Part shown: positions 10,752 to 21,070 of the stretch, piece after piece
Layout of the letters: each line of letters opens with the position of its first letter
Position numbering within the stretch: position 1 is the stretch's first letter
Source: Bullera alba
Lineage: Eukaryota > Basidiomycota > Tremellomycetes > Tremellales > Bulleraceae
NCBI GenBank assembly: GCA_001600095.1
Contig: BCIX01000002.1
Coordinates: 124,001 to 188,000 of the forward strand
Direction: 5' to 3'
Length of the DNA: 64,000 bases
Program-made: the position numbers and the translations under genes
The notes under the pieces: model-generated
Seen by the model: the letters and a program-made list of their open reading frames with translations, nothing else
Databases searched by the model: none
What the model was told of the DNA's origin: nothing

Positions 10752-12670
10752 CTACAATGTATACCTGAACTCGGGTCTCTGCTTCTCCGTCAGATCCTCA
10801 TATCGTTCTAATCGCTCTAACACCGGCATCCCGCCCGATGCCAGCTTCTCCGCTGTATCCCCATCGATCTCCACTCCAGGACCAAGACCTTGAGCGGCAT
10901 CCCGCTTCGCATTCGCTCTGATGTAGAACCACCTCAGGAAGAGACTGCCCAGCGAGGCATACACCATGGCGACGATGACTGATATCCAGGTCGATCTGTA
11001 TTTCACAGGTTTCTCCTCGTTGAAGACGAGGTACGCGGCGGCAATGTTGCCAGCGTTGTAGCCGATGAATATGGCTCCCGAGATAGTGGCCTTTTTTGTC
11101 GCGCCGAGGGTGTTGGATGCGGCGATGGTGAGAAGGAGGACGTAGGGTGCACCGAAAGAGGCGACGAGGTAGTATCCGATCAAAGGGCCAGCTCGGATGT
11201 TCCACGGCGCTGTCCAAACGACAATGGCTCCGATCACCACAGGAATGCAAGATGCGGGCAGGAGCTGAGTGAGCGACATGTAGGACAGATAGAAGTGTTC
11301 CGACATTCCCAAGGAGAGTGGACCGTGGCGTTAGGTACGTCGTGGAGATTGGTGGCAGTAAGGAAAGAGACGACGGGTCAGCCAGACGATAGAAGAAAGA
11401 GCGGTGTCGAATGACTCCACTCACGTATGTCCTTGAGTTTTTGTACTTGTCGGCAAAGTAGGTGAAGAAGTAGATCGTGATGCAAGTGACGAAACCACCC
11501 GGTATGAGCAGAGCGGTAGTGGTGAGAGGGCTGAAGCCCCATCCATTGATGATCCTAGCTCCGAATGCTGTGACTGAGCCATTGCAGATCTATCCAACAC
11601 TGGTCAGCATTGTTAGGCCACGCTGTATAGCCCAACGTTCGCACTCACGTATATAGCCGCGCCCATGGATAGGTACATCCACGTCTTCCAGTCGAACAGG
11701 GCCTCGACGAACTGGTCCATCTTGAAGGGCAGTCGGTCTTTACCATAGGGATTCTGCTCGAACCTCCTTGCCAGAATGTCCCTCTCCTCTTCGTCAAAGT
11801 ATCGACCTGGGTTCATGGGCGATTCCGGCATGAAAAAGTAGATGACAAACGCCCAGGCGATGGTGACTGATCCGCAGAAGTAGTACCTACCACATAGTTA
11901 GCTACCCACATCTCAAAGATGTAGGGATATATGACCTACAGAGCCTTCCATGGGTGAGCCATTTTGGTATGTCCAAGACCGAAGTTGATCAAGCCCGATC
12001 CCATGGAAAAGATACCGGTCGCTGAATACCAGATACCCATCCGAGTAGCCTGTTCGTATGGCTTGTACCAGAGCGTAGTGACCATGACAAAGGCCGGTGC
12101 GACGGCAGACTCTGTCAATCCGAGAAAGATCCTTTGGACGAGGAAGCCATGGTAGTCGTGGCATACGACGGTGAGGATACAGGTGATGCCCCAGATCAAT
12201 ACGCAGAAAGCGCACGTTTTGGCAATAGGCAGTCGAGCGAAGAGTAGTGCCCAGGGGAGCACTGCGACAATGTACCCGTAGTAGAACTACAATCGCCAGG
12301 TCAGTCAGTGTCCAGTATAGGCTACGCGGAGATCTCTTGCTCACAGCTGCTGTGACGGTCGAATACCGCTTTGTCGAGGTGACCCCGTTGACAGTCTGGG
12401 TTAGATCCTATACGATAGTCAGACTCTGATCTCGTCGAGTGACCTCCGTGCACTCACCAGATCCTTCAAGATGCCAAACACTGCCGCATTGCCAAGAACA
12501 GCCTTGTCGTAGTATTGCAAGCCCAAGGTGACGGTCAAAATGGGCATCAAGATCCAGTCTATCTTTCGAACCAGGCGCTTCTCTCTCATTCGAAGTTTGA
12601 CCAGGTCATCTTCCGACGGCTGAGGGCTATTGATAGCCGTACCGTTGTTGTCGCTGAGATTGGATAGCAT
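10752..12670 (-). CDS. MFS permease, Dal5/allantoate permease-like
   Basis: A second anion:cation symporter-type major-facilitator transporter, multi-exon. It starts at the ATG at 12670 (MLSNLSDNNGTAINS). The pre-span basic region LRMREKRLVRKIDW leads into the first helix ILMPILTVTLGLQYYDKAVL, a typical Dal5-family start. Then come FYYGYIVAVLPWALLFARL, the G-R-x-x-L-G-type loop QRIFLGLTESAVAPAF, WYKPYEQATRMGIWYSATG, the central cytosolic loop with MPESPMNPGRYFDEEERD, and the late helices around FIGYNAGNIAAAYLVF. The tail ends FRYTL and TAG. Members carry allantoate, ureidosuccinate, nicotinate, biotin and similar acids; the substrate here is unknown. Tandem GATA-type sites lie about 570 bases upstream, which would suit nitrogen control. 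Confidence 0.88.
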
Positions 12671-13208
12671 AGCGAAAGCTGCTAATCATCAATCCAGGCC
12701 GTATGGTTGTGAGTGGGGGTCTCTTGCAGCTGATTGCTAAAGAAATTGTTCGGACAACGCTCCTGATGTCTTGTTGCGACTGTGCGAAGCGGACTACTTA
12801 TCAGACAGTCCCCATAGCTCGAGCTCACCTCCTTCGATGAGGAGCTAGTCAATCCACGGCACACGGGATACACAGAGATCTATCCGCCAATCCATCCACA
12901 TGCCAGTCTCAAATTCCCAGATCTCCTCCGCCTCCGCCCTCCACTTTTGCGGAAGGTGCCTGGGGCGGCACTCCGGGCGACCTCACCGGTATCCGGACCT
13001 CCGGAATCGTGTAGAGGCAAAGCTGGGCTCTGCTGGGCTGTCAATCGATGCAAGGTCGGGCAGGTGTCTGCTGGATCGCTCGCTGCATGGTGAGGACTGG
13101 TGAGAAGAGGTGACAAGTCGTGAGCCTGGGATGCCAGGATCTCTCAGGGTGACGACTGGGAAAAGAGCTTTGAGGCTAAGCGTGCCTGGGAGTGGGATGA
13201 TGGGGCCG
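12671..13208. other. upstream region of the Dal5-like permease
   Basis: No gene. Two phased short duplications occur: GCTGGGCTCT/GCTGGGCTGT (13022-13041) and GGTGAGGACT/GGTGAGAAGA/GGTGACAAGT (13089-13118), both with a 10-base period. Confidence 0.5.
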
Positions 13209-13258
13209 GATAGACAGAAGGAAGTGATTCATGAGATGATAGACGATAGACGATAGAC
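13209..13258 (-). promoter_or_regulatory. cluster of GATA-type sites
   Basis: GATAGAC occurs three times in perfect tandem at 13238-13258 and once more at 13209-13215. Fungal GATA factors (AreA/Gln3/Gat1 type) bind GATA sequences in front of nitrogen-source permease genes. The cluster is about 540-590 bases upstream of the Dal5-like permease start, so nitrogen regulation is a reasonable inference. It could equally be a simple microsatellite. Confidence 0.4.
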
Positions 13259-15700
13259 CGACCAGCAACTAGAACTGATATCTTGAGTGAAACCAGTTCT
13301 CCAGCTCACCCGTTGGCAGATTACATGGGAGTCCGGAGGTCGGCGGGACGACGAAGTCAAACACGATTACCGTATGTGTGGACGATACGACAGCTGGGTC
13401 ATCTTCACGCACCACGATACGCTCAGGGACTCATACTAGGTCTCGGGATTCGTTCGTCGCACCAGACCTCGTACTGGATGAGAGTGATACACGTTCAGTT
13501 CGGATCCGACAGCGACATCGATCTCATTACAGCTTACCGATCACTCATGGCCAACGATCGATCAGCGCCATCGTTCGGTTCATCGATCCACTCGACTGAT
13601 CGACGTATCAACTCTGATCGATCATGGATCAGTCGATCATGATTCATGAGCTCATGAGTTGTCTCGCTGACATGCTGTAAGAGTGGTCCTCAATCCTTAT
13701 CGCGTTGTGAACACCGTGACCGTGACCAGCCGTGACCTTGTGCATGGGTTCGGAGCCGTGGTCTGGCTTGATGATGACGAGTGGAGGACGATACAGTTAG
13801 CCATTCGGGCCGATTCGACTGGAGGTTCGTATGATGATGAGTTGATGACGGTGGAGTCTCCGCGAGGTATCCCCGCCAGCGCAGGAGCTGAGTGCGTTCG
13901 TTTCTGAATCAGCTTGTGCCACTTGATCCATGGAAATTGGATGAGAGAAGTCAATGGAGGATATACAACGGGTGGATCGACGTCAAGCGACGCCCCACTT
14001 CAAGCGTGGACGCCGGTCACTGCTGCGGGAAGATCACTGCGCATTGCACAGAGCCCTGGCCCGCATGAACACCTCTCGGTGACGCGAGTTGCTCGTTGTA
14101 TCCGGTATACAGGAGAGTGCTGCTTGGTGGGTGTATGCCTGTGTATGACTATGCCTGACTATGCGGAGATCGGTCGAGCTCAGCTGCACAGTCCTCTACA
14201 GTCCTGCACAGTCTTCGGCCAGGTCCAAACCTAAAACGAGTGGAGATCAAGGCACGTTCACATGCCTCGGCGTGAGAGTCTTCAGAGGACCCAGCCTGAC
14301 CCAGCTCGCTAGGAAGGGAAGAGAATCCGGCCTGCTCCGGCTCAAGTCGCTCAGTCTCGCTCGGTGTATGACTTTGCAAAAGCCTGCCTCCTGTCTGTCT
14401 AGAACTTGGACAGCTCGAATATTGCTGAACACCGCACCGCCACGCCGAGACCTTTACCTTCCGGGATGCGAGACGTCTCGTACCTCGGAACGCCATGCGC
14501 CACGGCGATCCCTGGTACTTACGAGAAGAGAGAAGGTTAAGTCAAGAAAGCGTCTCCTTGACCCGAAGGGCGGATCCCGGACGGATGCACAGCCTGAAGG
14601 GATTTGAGCTCGGTCCAACTGCATAACCGTAGCTGTATGATAACCGATCATCGATCATCCATCACGCGTCACGCTCGAGCCGCGCATAACGGTGACAATT
14701 GGTGGCATGCAACAGTATGCAACACACGCATGTGGAGACAGGTGGAGACATATGACCAGTATCAACCAGTAACCGGTAGCGACAGGTAGCTTACAGGTAG
14801 CGACCTCCCCGAAGGCGGGCTCAGTCTTATGACCCACTGACCTTAGGGTCTGCACTGGTCTGCAATGAGCGCTAACGGGCGAGCGGGGCAGTTATTGGAC
14901 GAATTCGATTGATCAAATTGATCAAACTTGATCGTACTTATCTCCCGGGGAGAAATATGCGAGATATACGGAGATAACTTAAGTTAGGGAGCTCGTACGT
15001 CTGTCGCTTAACCACCATAGACCGCTTTGGCTATTGACAAAGTCTTCACTAGTCTACAGCCCTTGCAGCTCCCCGCCTCGCTCCTGCCCTCCAGCAGCCT
15101 CCAGCTGCTGCCGGGATGGGATGTTGACTCGGACTGACTCAAAGAGGCCTCTCGGTAGCACTCGGCTCCTCTCGGGGTCGAGGTAGGTCGAGGTCCTTGT
15201 TACGCTTTTGGTTCCTGGCCGTTTGGTCAAAGAGGGAAGACTAGGGAAGACTATAGGGTCCATCGCCATGAGCATTACGAGAGGACGAGTCACGTTTGCG
15301 ATAAGCCACCTCGCCAGTCTCGCCAAGCAACTCGATTTTGAAGTACGGACAGATACGGACAAGTAAGGTATTATCTGGTATTATGCACAACTCTGGACTG
15401 CATGTACCATCCGCAGCAGTCCGCAGCTCATCGCTCTCTACTCTTCTCTACCGGAGTTGCCGGATGTTTTTCATCTTGCCAATTGACCGAGACCTGGAAT
15501 TTGGAACCTCTGGAAAAAGTCCAGCGCTCAGGCGAAAGCTGATGAAAGGCCCTTAAGCGTGGCAGACCCGTGCTCGCAGGTGCTCACCCGTGCTACAGAC
15601 TTTGCCGTGGCGCTTAGCGGCCGGACCCTACGGAGCGAGGTGACTCCTCCTAGGGTCTAGGTCTCGTTCTGTTATCAAGAGGTCGAGAGAGGTCGAGAGC
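13259..15700. other. gene-poor region rich in GATC motifs and 10-base tandem duplications
   Basis: No coding region supported on either strand. A GATC/CGATCA-rich block spans about 13,545-13,645, and overlapping TTGATCAA palindromes lie at about 14,907-14,935. Many adjacent duplications with a 10-base unit occur: CGTGACCAGC/CGTGACCTTG at 13721, ACAGTCCTCT (three copies) at 14188, ATGCAACAGT at 14707, GTGGAGACAG at 14732, GGTCGAGGTA at 15176, and an exact tandem pair of GGGAAGACTA at 15234-15253. Confidence 0.6.
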
Positions 15701-18700
15701 TTCGACCGCTGGTGAGTGCAAGACAGAGGAAGGGGCGTCGAGGCTGGGGATGTGAGCTGCCAGCGAGCTGCTGCGCCATTTTCAGCGACGAAGAATGGCG
15801 GAGCCGAAGGATATACCCACATGAGGGACTTGCAGCCAGTAGACCTATGTACTTTGACCTACTTTGACCGACGTGTTTCGCCGAAGGCCACACGGAGACG
15901 TGCCTGAGGCGTTTGAGGAAACCGAGGCCAGGAACGAGCAGGGACAAGCAAAGATCCAAAGACGCCGCAGATCACGAGCGCGGGATGGCCACTGATGGCC
16001 ATTGGCGAGAGAGATGCGTGACATTGGGTGACCTAGGACTCGGTGCGGCTTGTAGAGTACGTACTTATACGTAGCCGTTATGCCTACTCGTATCAGCGGG
16101 TTGAAGATGCATATATGTACGGAAGAGTATGTAAGAGGAAGGATCGACGCCCATCGGCTTTGACCAGATTAGTGTGGTCGCAATTGTGGGAATCACCCTC
16201 GCCCCTCCTCGCCCATCGCTGCGTTGCTAGGCACAAGCCTTATCGACTCCCTTGGACACCAAAGCAGGCACATCCTCTTCTCGTACTCGCACAGTCACCC
16301 ACGTTCCTCGCACCGACGGGCTCACCTCCAGTCAGGGTAGCGAGGTCCACACGTCGCACGATCGAAGAATCCGCTTCGACACCTGCAAGTCCCCGGCCAA
16401 GTCTTGTCAGGTCCACCAATATTCTGCAGGCAGGATTGACCTCAGCTTCGGGTCATCTCCGTGAGTGATTTAATCGCTACCAAATTGCCCGTCGATCATG
16501 CGTCTCTATCCTTACACTGCACATGATCCGCGTGGCTCCGGCCGTCCCGCATTCCGTCATGTCCGCAATGTCGCCTTTTGTGTGACTTGTTTCAACTATT
16601 TCCATTGTCATAATGACATCCACCTCCTTTGCCCTCCCTCTCCTGATGCAATGATGCTGTATTGGTAGCAGGTCAGCTGACAAAGACTCCTGTGTTCCGT
16701 CTTTAGTAGTGTCATTGTTGGATTTCCTTCATTACACCAAACTCAAAGTCTCGGACTTTCGTTTCGGATCCGCTCGAACCATCTCGAAACTCCCATCACT
16801 GCATCAGTACCTGTGCGCTAGGTCCATCGCCGTTCGTCCTAGCACTTATCCACAAGCATCCCGATCAGTGAAACACGTCAATCTAGCAGCGGTTAACCTA
16901 AGGTGTAGATCAGGTGAGCATTAGACCGGGCGCTGCTCTAGGACGTCTACGTCACGTCATACGTCTTTGTGGGAATCGAGATCTGGGATCTGAGGTCACG
17001 AGAGGCAGTACGTGATGCGTAGTCGTAGTGCGTACTCCTCTTAATTTCGGAGGATAGGAGGGAAGAGGGTAAATGGGCCTGGGAAATGGTAGCTGTTCCA
17101 GCAGACCCAAAGGGCAGCCTCTCCCGCTGTTGCGTATGACACTTTGGCCTCGTCCATCCTGCCCGTCCCCCTCTGCTCTCCGACTCCGGACCGGGTTGGA
17201 ATTCCGACCAGCTAGGCACTGGTCACTTGATTCGGGCATGGGCAAGGATGAGATGATGCTGACTGATCTTGCCCAGGTCTTCCTAATCACCTCCCTTGCA
17301 TCCCTGCCCGAAGGATTACGATACATCCCGATTGCAACCTGGACTGAAGATCACCTTGCGCCTCGACCTTTCCCTACACTGACCCGACCCCGGTCCACCG
17401 AGGAGAGATATTTCAGATCCGACGACTTCGCTGGAGTACGAATAGGACAAAGTGTCCGTGCACGAATATATCATTCCCTGATTCTCGACACCTCCCCGAT
17501 CGATCCATCTCTTCTCCTCGTTCGTTGTCATCATCGACAACGGCAAACTCCTCGCAATCATAAGCGACTCAGCCTATCGCTTCACTCGATCCAGTACCCC
17601 AGCGACGCTGTCAGCACGGCAATCGCACCGACCACAACAGCTCTACTGCCTACATCCCCAATCACCACAACCCTTGTCTATCGGTCTCATCACTGCATCG
17701 CTTGGAGATTGGAAAGCAACCCCAGACCTTATTGTGAGTTGACCGTTCATCGGCCGTTCTCAGTCCTCGTCCGTGGTAGCCAATCCTTGGCGAACCGTGA
17801 CCATCCTTCTTCACCCCGGCCCGCGGCGAGCCGCAGCGTTACCAATGTCTCCCATCCGTCGATCCTTTGCCCCCTCGTCACCAGTCGTCACCCCTTACGT
17901 CCCTTTGTGCTGGTCTCAGGGAGTGTATGCCCAGAGAGCAGAGGATCGCCTTTCGGGCTCTTTCGGGGTTGTCCTGGTTTGTCACGAGCAGTCACCGCGG
18001 GCAAGCGCGAGACTGCTTATCGACTGACAAGTCAAGGACAGGGGCAACGTCCGAGAGTGTCCGGGGCTGTCCGGGGCCGTTTGCTCTTCATCCGTTCGGA
18101 ATTGGGTTGCGGCAATGGACGTATCGGTATAGAGAGCTATAGAGTCGTCTACAAGCTTCGGATGCTTACTCCTCCTTAGCAGTTTTTTCAATTAAGCCAA
18201 GTCGAATCACGGCACGGAGGCGTTATCGACAGAAGAGCGTACAAGCCCGAGGAACTCTGTTCGGTGGAGATCCGCCTCACCGGTGACACTCGGGTGACTC
18301 ACGCCTCACAGCCTTAAGCGCGCTCTGCATCCGGTCTGTCGATCTCCGTGACTACTTGCGTTGTCCAGGTCGATCCCTGTCGATACATCCGATTCCAGCA
18401 ATCAAACAAGCCGTCGGCGCATGTCAGCAACCGCAAACGACCGGTGAGTACAATCCTCCCGTTGCTGTTCCATTCCATCCATTCGCACAAACCGCAGACA
18501 AGACGGGCAATTGGAGATGATATAGACGCTTCTTCACTGCCTTCTCTACCACATGTGTGCGGCGGTACGGGCTTAGAGGGGGAAGCGAACAGGTACCTTC
18601 GCTCGGCGCGGACTCGCGAGCTTTCGGACTCGAGGCTCTCGGGCTCCCTCGGGGGGCCGTTGGCGGCCGTTGGCCGCTGGAGTCCAGGGCCCCCAGGCGT

Positions 18701-21070
18701 GAGCCGCACATCCATTCAGGGTAACATCACGCTTCCTGATTTCTGGATTTTGCTCGAGCGGCCTTACCAGTGCAGCACTCTACCAGTGCTTTGATCGTCG
18801 TGCCGTCTATATCAAAGATATTAAAGGAGGCGAGAAGATTTGCTCGAGCTGACCACTTTCATTCTCAGTAAAACTGCTTCATCGACATATATATATAGTC
18901 CCCCAACCGTCGATCCTCCGTCCGAGATCGCCCAAAATTCAACGTTCAACGTCGATCCCTTGCCGTCAATCTCAGACCTTCTCAGACGCCAAAGTCAACG
19001 TACAACGCGATTACGACTCTTCCGACGCCAGGCTTTAATCGATTTAAGCAGGTAGTCGACTCTACATATTTACTCCGCTACCAGCAGGTGAGTGAAGTTT
19101 TGCATGCGTGCAGCTTGGAATGGTGGCGAATGCTATAGGGATACAGGCAGGATACAGATCACGCCGTACGCCGTCACGGGGACAGTGCGCTTTTAGACGG
19201 CTCAGCGTTATCCGGCGCCAAGGGAACGCGCTACCTGCGTTACTCGTCGGCATGGCCTGCGAGCTGCATAGCTCAGCCCGCTCTGCTCAGCTTTGCCGTG
19301 CTGGACGCTGTCCCCTCCTTGTCCTCATCCCTCTCCCCTTTCTTCCCACCGTTCGGGAACCTCGTTTCTGTGCCAGGCCCCAGTCATGAGACGCTGTGAA
19401 CTCTTTGCTAATCAGTTGCAAGTAGCCGACTGTCACTCTGGCCTTCCCCCCTTCGATTGATCGGGATTCCCACCAACATACAGTTCAGCGTCGACTGCAT
19501 CTAGTCTCGGGACGCCTCTGCTCGGACGTCGATCAGCGCCACTGCCAATTAGGATCAGACTTGTGAGTGATTACCAAGTTCCGGGCTCCTCTATCACACC
19601 TTCTTTGCTATCAGATTGCTGTCGAGATTGTCTGGACGGCCGGGGAAGGCCGATTTTCTGGGTCGCTTGTTCCTGAAAGGTCTCTTTTCCCTTTTGTCCG
19701 CTTTCCCAGGGTTTCATTTGTTCCTGGGAGGAGGTGTGGGGCAACGACGAACTCTAAACTTCTTCTCCCTCCTTTGGCCAGACCCCTCTCCTCTCACCCT
19801 TCAGTCCTTGCCCACCCTGCCCTGGCCGGCGCTCCTCTCCCTTTACACGCGTTTGTTAGAAAGCGGTTAGACTGGAAATACATATCCACCTTATTCCCTC
19901 CCCTCCTTTCCCTATCCTTGGATCCACTCTATCTCCTATTGGGTGGGGGGGTGTGCTTCATTCGGTTCCTACTGTTGCCGACCGACTCGTCATCCAAAGC
20001 ATCCCGCACCTCTCTCACACTGCGGGCATAGACATGTCGTGCACATGTACGCTCGTCGATACCCCAATGTGTAAGAAGAGGAGGTAGCATACGAGCAAGG
20101 CAGGATCAGTAGGAAACCAGGAGCAAAGTCAGTACAGAGACTCCGACCACTCCTCCCCTTCATCAATCTTCCCACCAACGTATAACGTTTGACATCCTCC
20201 ACTCGCTTCTTTGGTTCAAGCTTAATTGGAGACGCCGTCTGGTGACAGCATCTGCGACCACCTTCCACCTCCTCCACCGTCTCCTACCGTCACCAATACC
20301 TTCTAGCTCCGCATACCATCACGTCGACAACGACCCGTCGTTACAGAACGGGTTAGACTGCTGGGATTGCCGGAGCAACGGCATCTCGTTCAGACGGAGA
20401 TCTTGCCAGTATCAGCAGGTCCGAGGCACTGACGTCGTGTCCTCCAGACCTCAAGAGCTCCAGACCTGGCCACATCAGCACCGACTCAACCTTCGTGGCG
20501 CAAGTCTCGCCGACCGTCGTTCCAAAAGGCTCGAACGACCTCGCTTCAACGACGTACGACTACCAGATCCCATCTGTCCAGTAGCGAGCGATTCTTGTGA
20601 GTGCATGCACGTCCACCCCTTCCTAAAACCCCCGCCCTCATCCTCCCGAAAGCGCCACGGTCGCCGGATCACCCGTCGGCGACTCTGCGTCAACCGTGTA
20701 CGGCCGTGCGGAACAGACACGCGACTCCAGGCTTCGGCAGTCCGGCAGACCAGCTGGCAGACCTGGACCCAAAGTGCCCAGACATCGCCAGAGTGAAGAT
20801 GCTTACGACAACCCTTCTTTAGTCTGTCCTTCTTGCGTCACTGGATCTCACTTTGTCGTCTGCTGGTTGGTCGAGATTGTAACAGCAACACGCCGGTCGT
20901 CCTAGCGGCAGATCCAATATCGACTCACCAACGTAATATCAAGCTGTACAGCTGAGAAGCATACGGAGCAACGGTGGAGCTTGTTTTCCCCTATCTACCG
21001 AAGCACAGATCAAATCAGATATACCCCTCAAATCACCCTCTTCACTTCACCCCACAGCATCCACCCCACC
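15701..21070 (+). promoter_or_regulatory. long upstream region, probable spliced leader of the WOPR gene
   Basis: No conserved protein is visible, but the plus strand carries GTGAGT at 15712, 16461, 17734, 18444, 19088, 19563 and 20597. Several are followed by pyrimidine-rich stretches and AG acceptors, as expected of a transcribed leader with introns. Candidate acceptors include AATCAG near 19415 and CATACAG near 19483. A TATA run is at 18888-18897. One plus-strand frame at about 20,365-20,580 is Ser/Thr/Pro-rich without stops but has no ATG and ends in TAG, so I treat it as untranslated. Promoters and leaders of WOR1-type master regulators are known to be very long. The 13-18.7 kb part also carries the 10-base duplications described in the findings. 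Confidence 0.4.
18888..18897 (+). promoter_or_regulatory. TATA run
   Basis: TATATATATA sits about 2.2 kb upstream of the WOPR start codon, just before a stretch that looks like a pyrimidine-rich fungal leader with GTGAGT donors at 19088 and 19563. It is a candidate core promoter for the long leader. Confidence 0.25.

Noticed and set aside
17073..18179. A 368-codon plus-strand open frame upstream of the WOPR gene
   Set aside because: The peptide is rich in Arg, Pro and Ser with no domain or plausible structure, it overlaps several GTGAGT donors, and the area is full of short tandem duplications. Best seen as chance in GC-rich leader or promoter DNA.
20350..20583. Ser/Thr/Pro-rich plus-strand frame ending in TAG before a GTGAGT donor
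   Set aside because: It has coding-like composition but no ATG, a stop just before it, and no family match. Treated as part of the untranslated leader.
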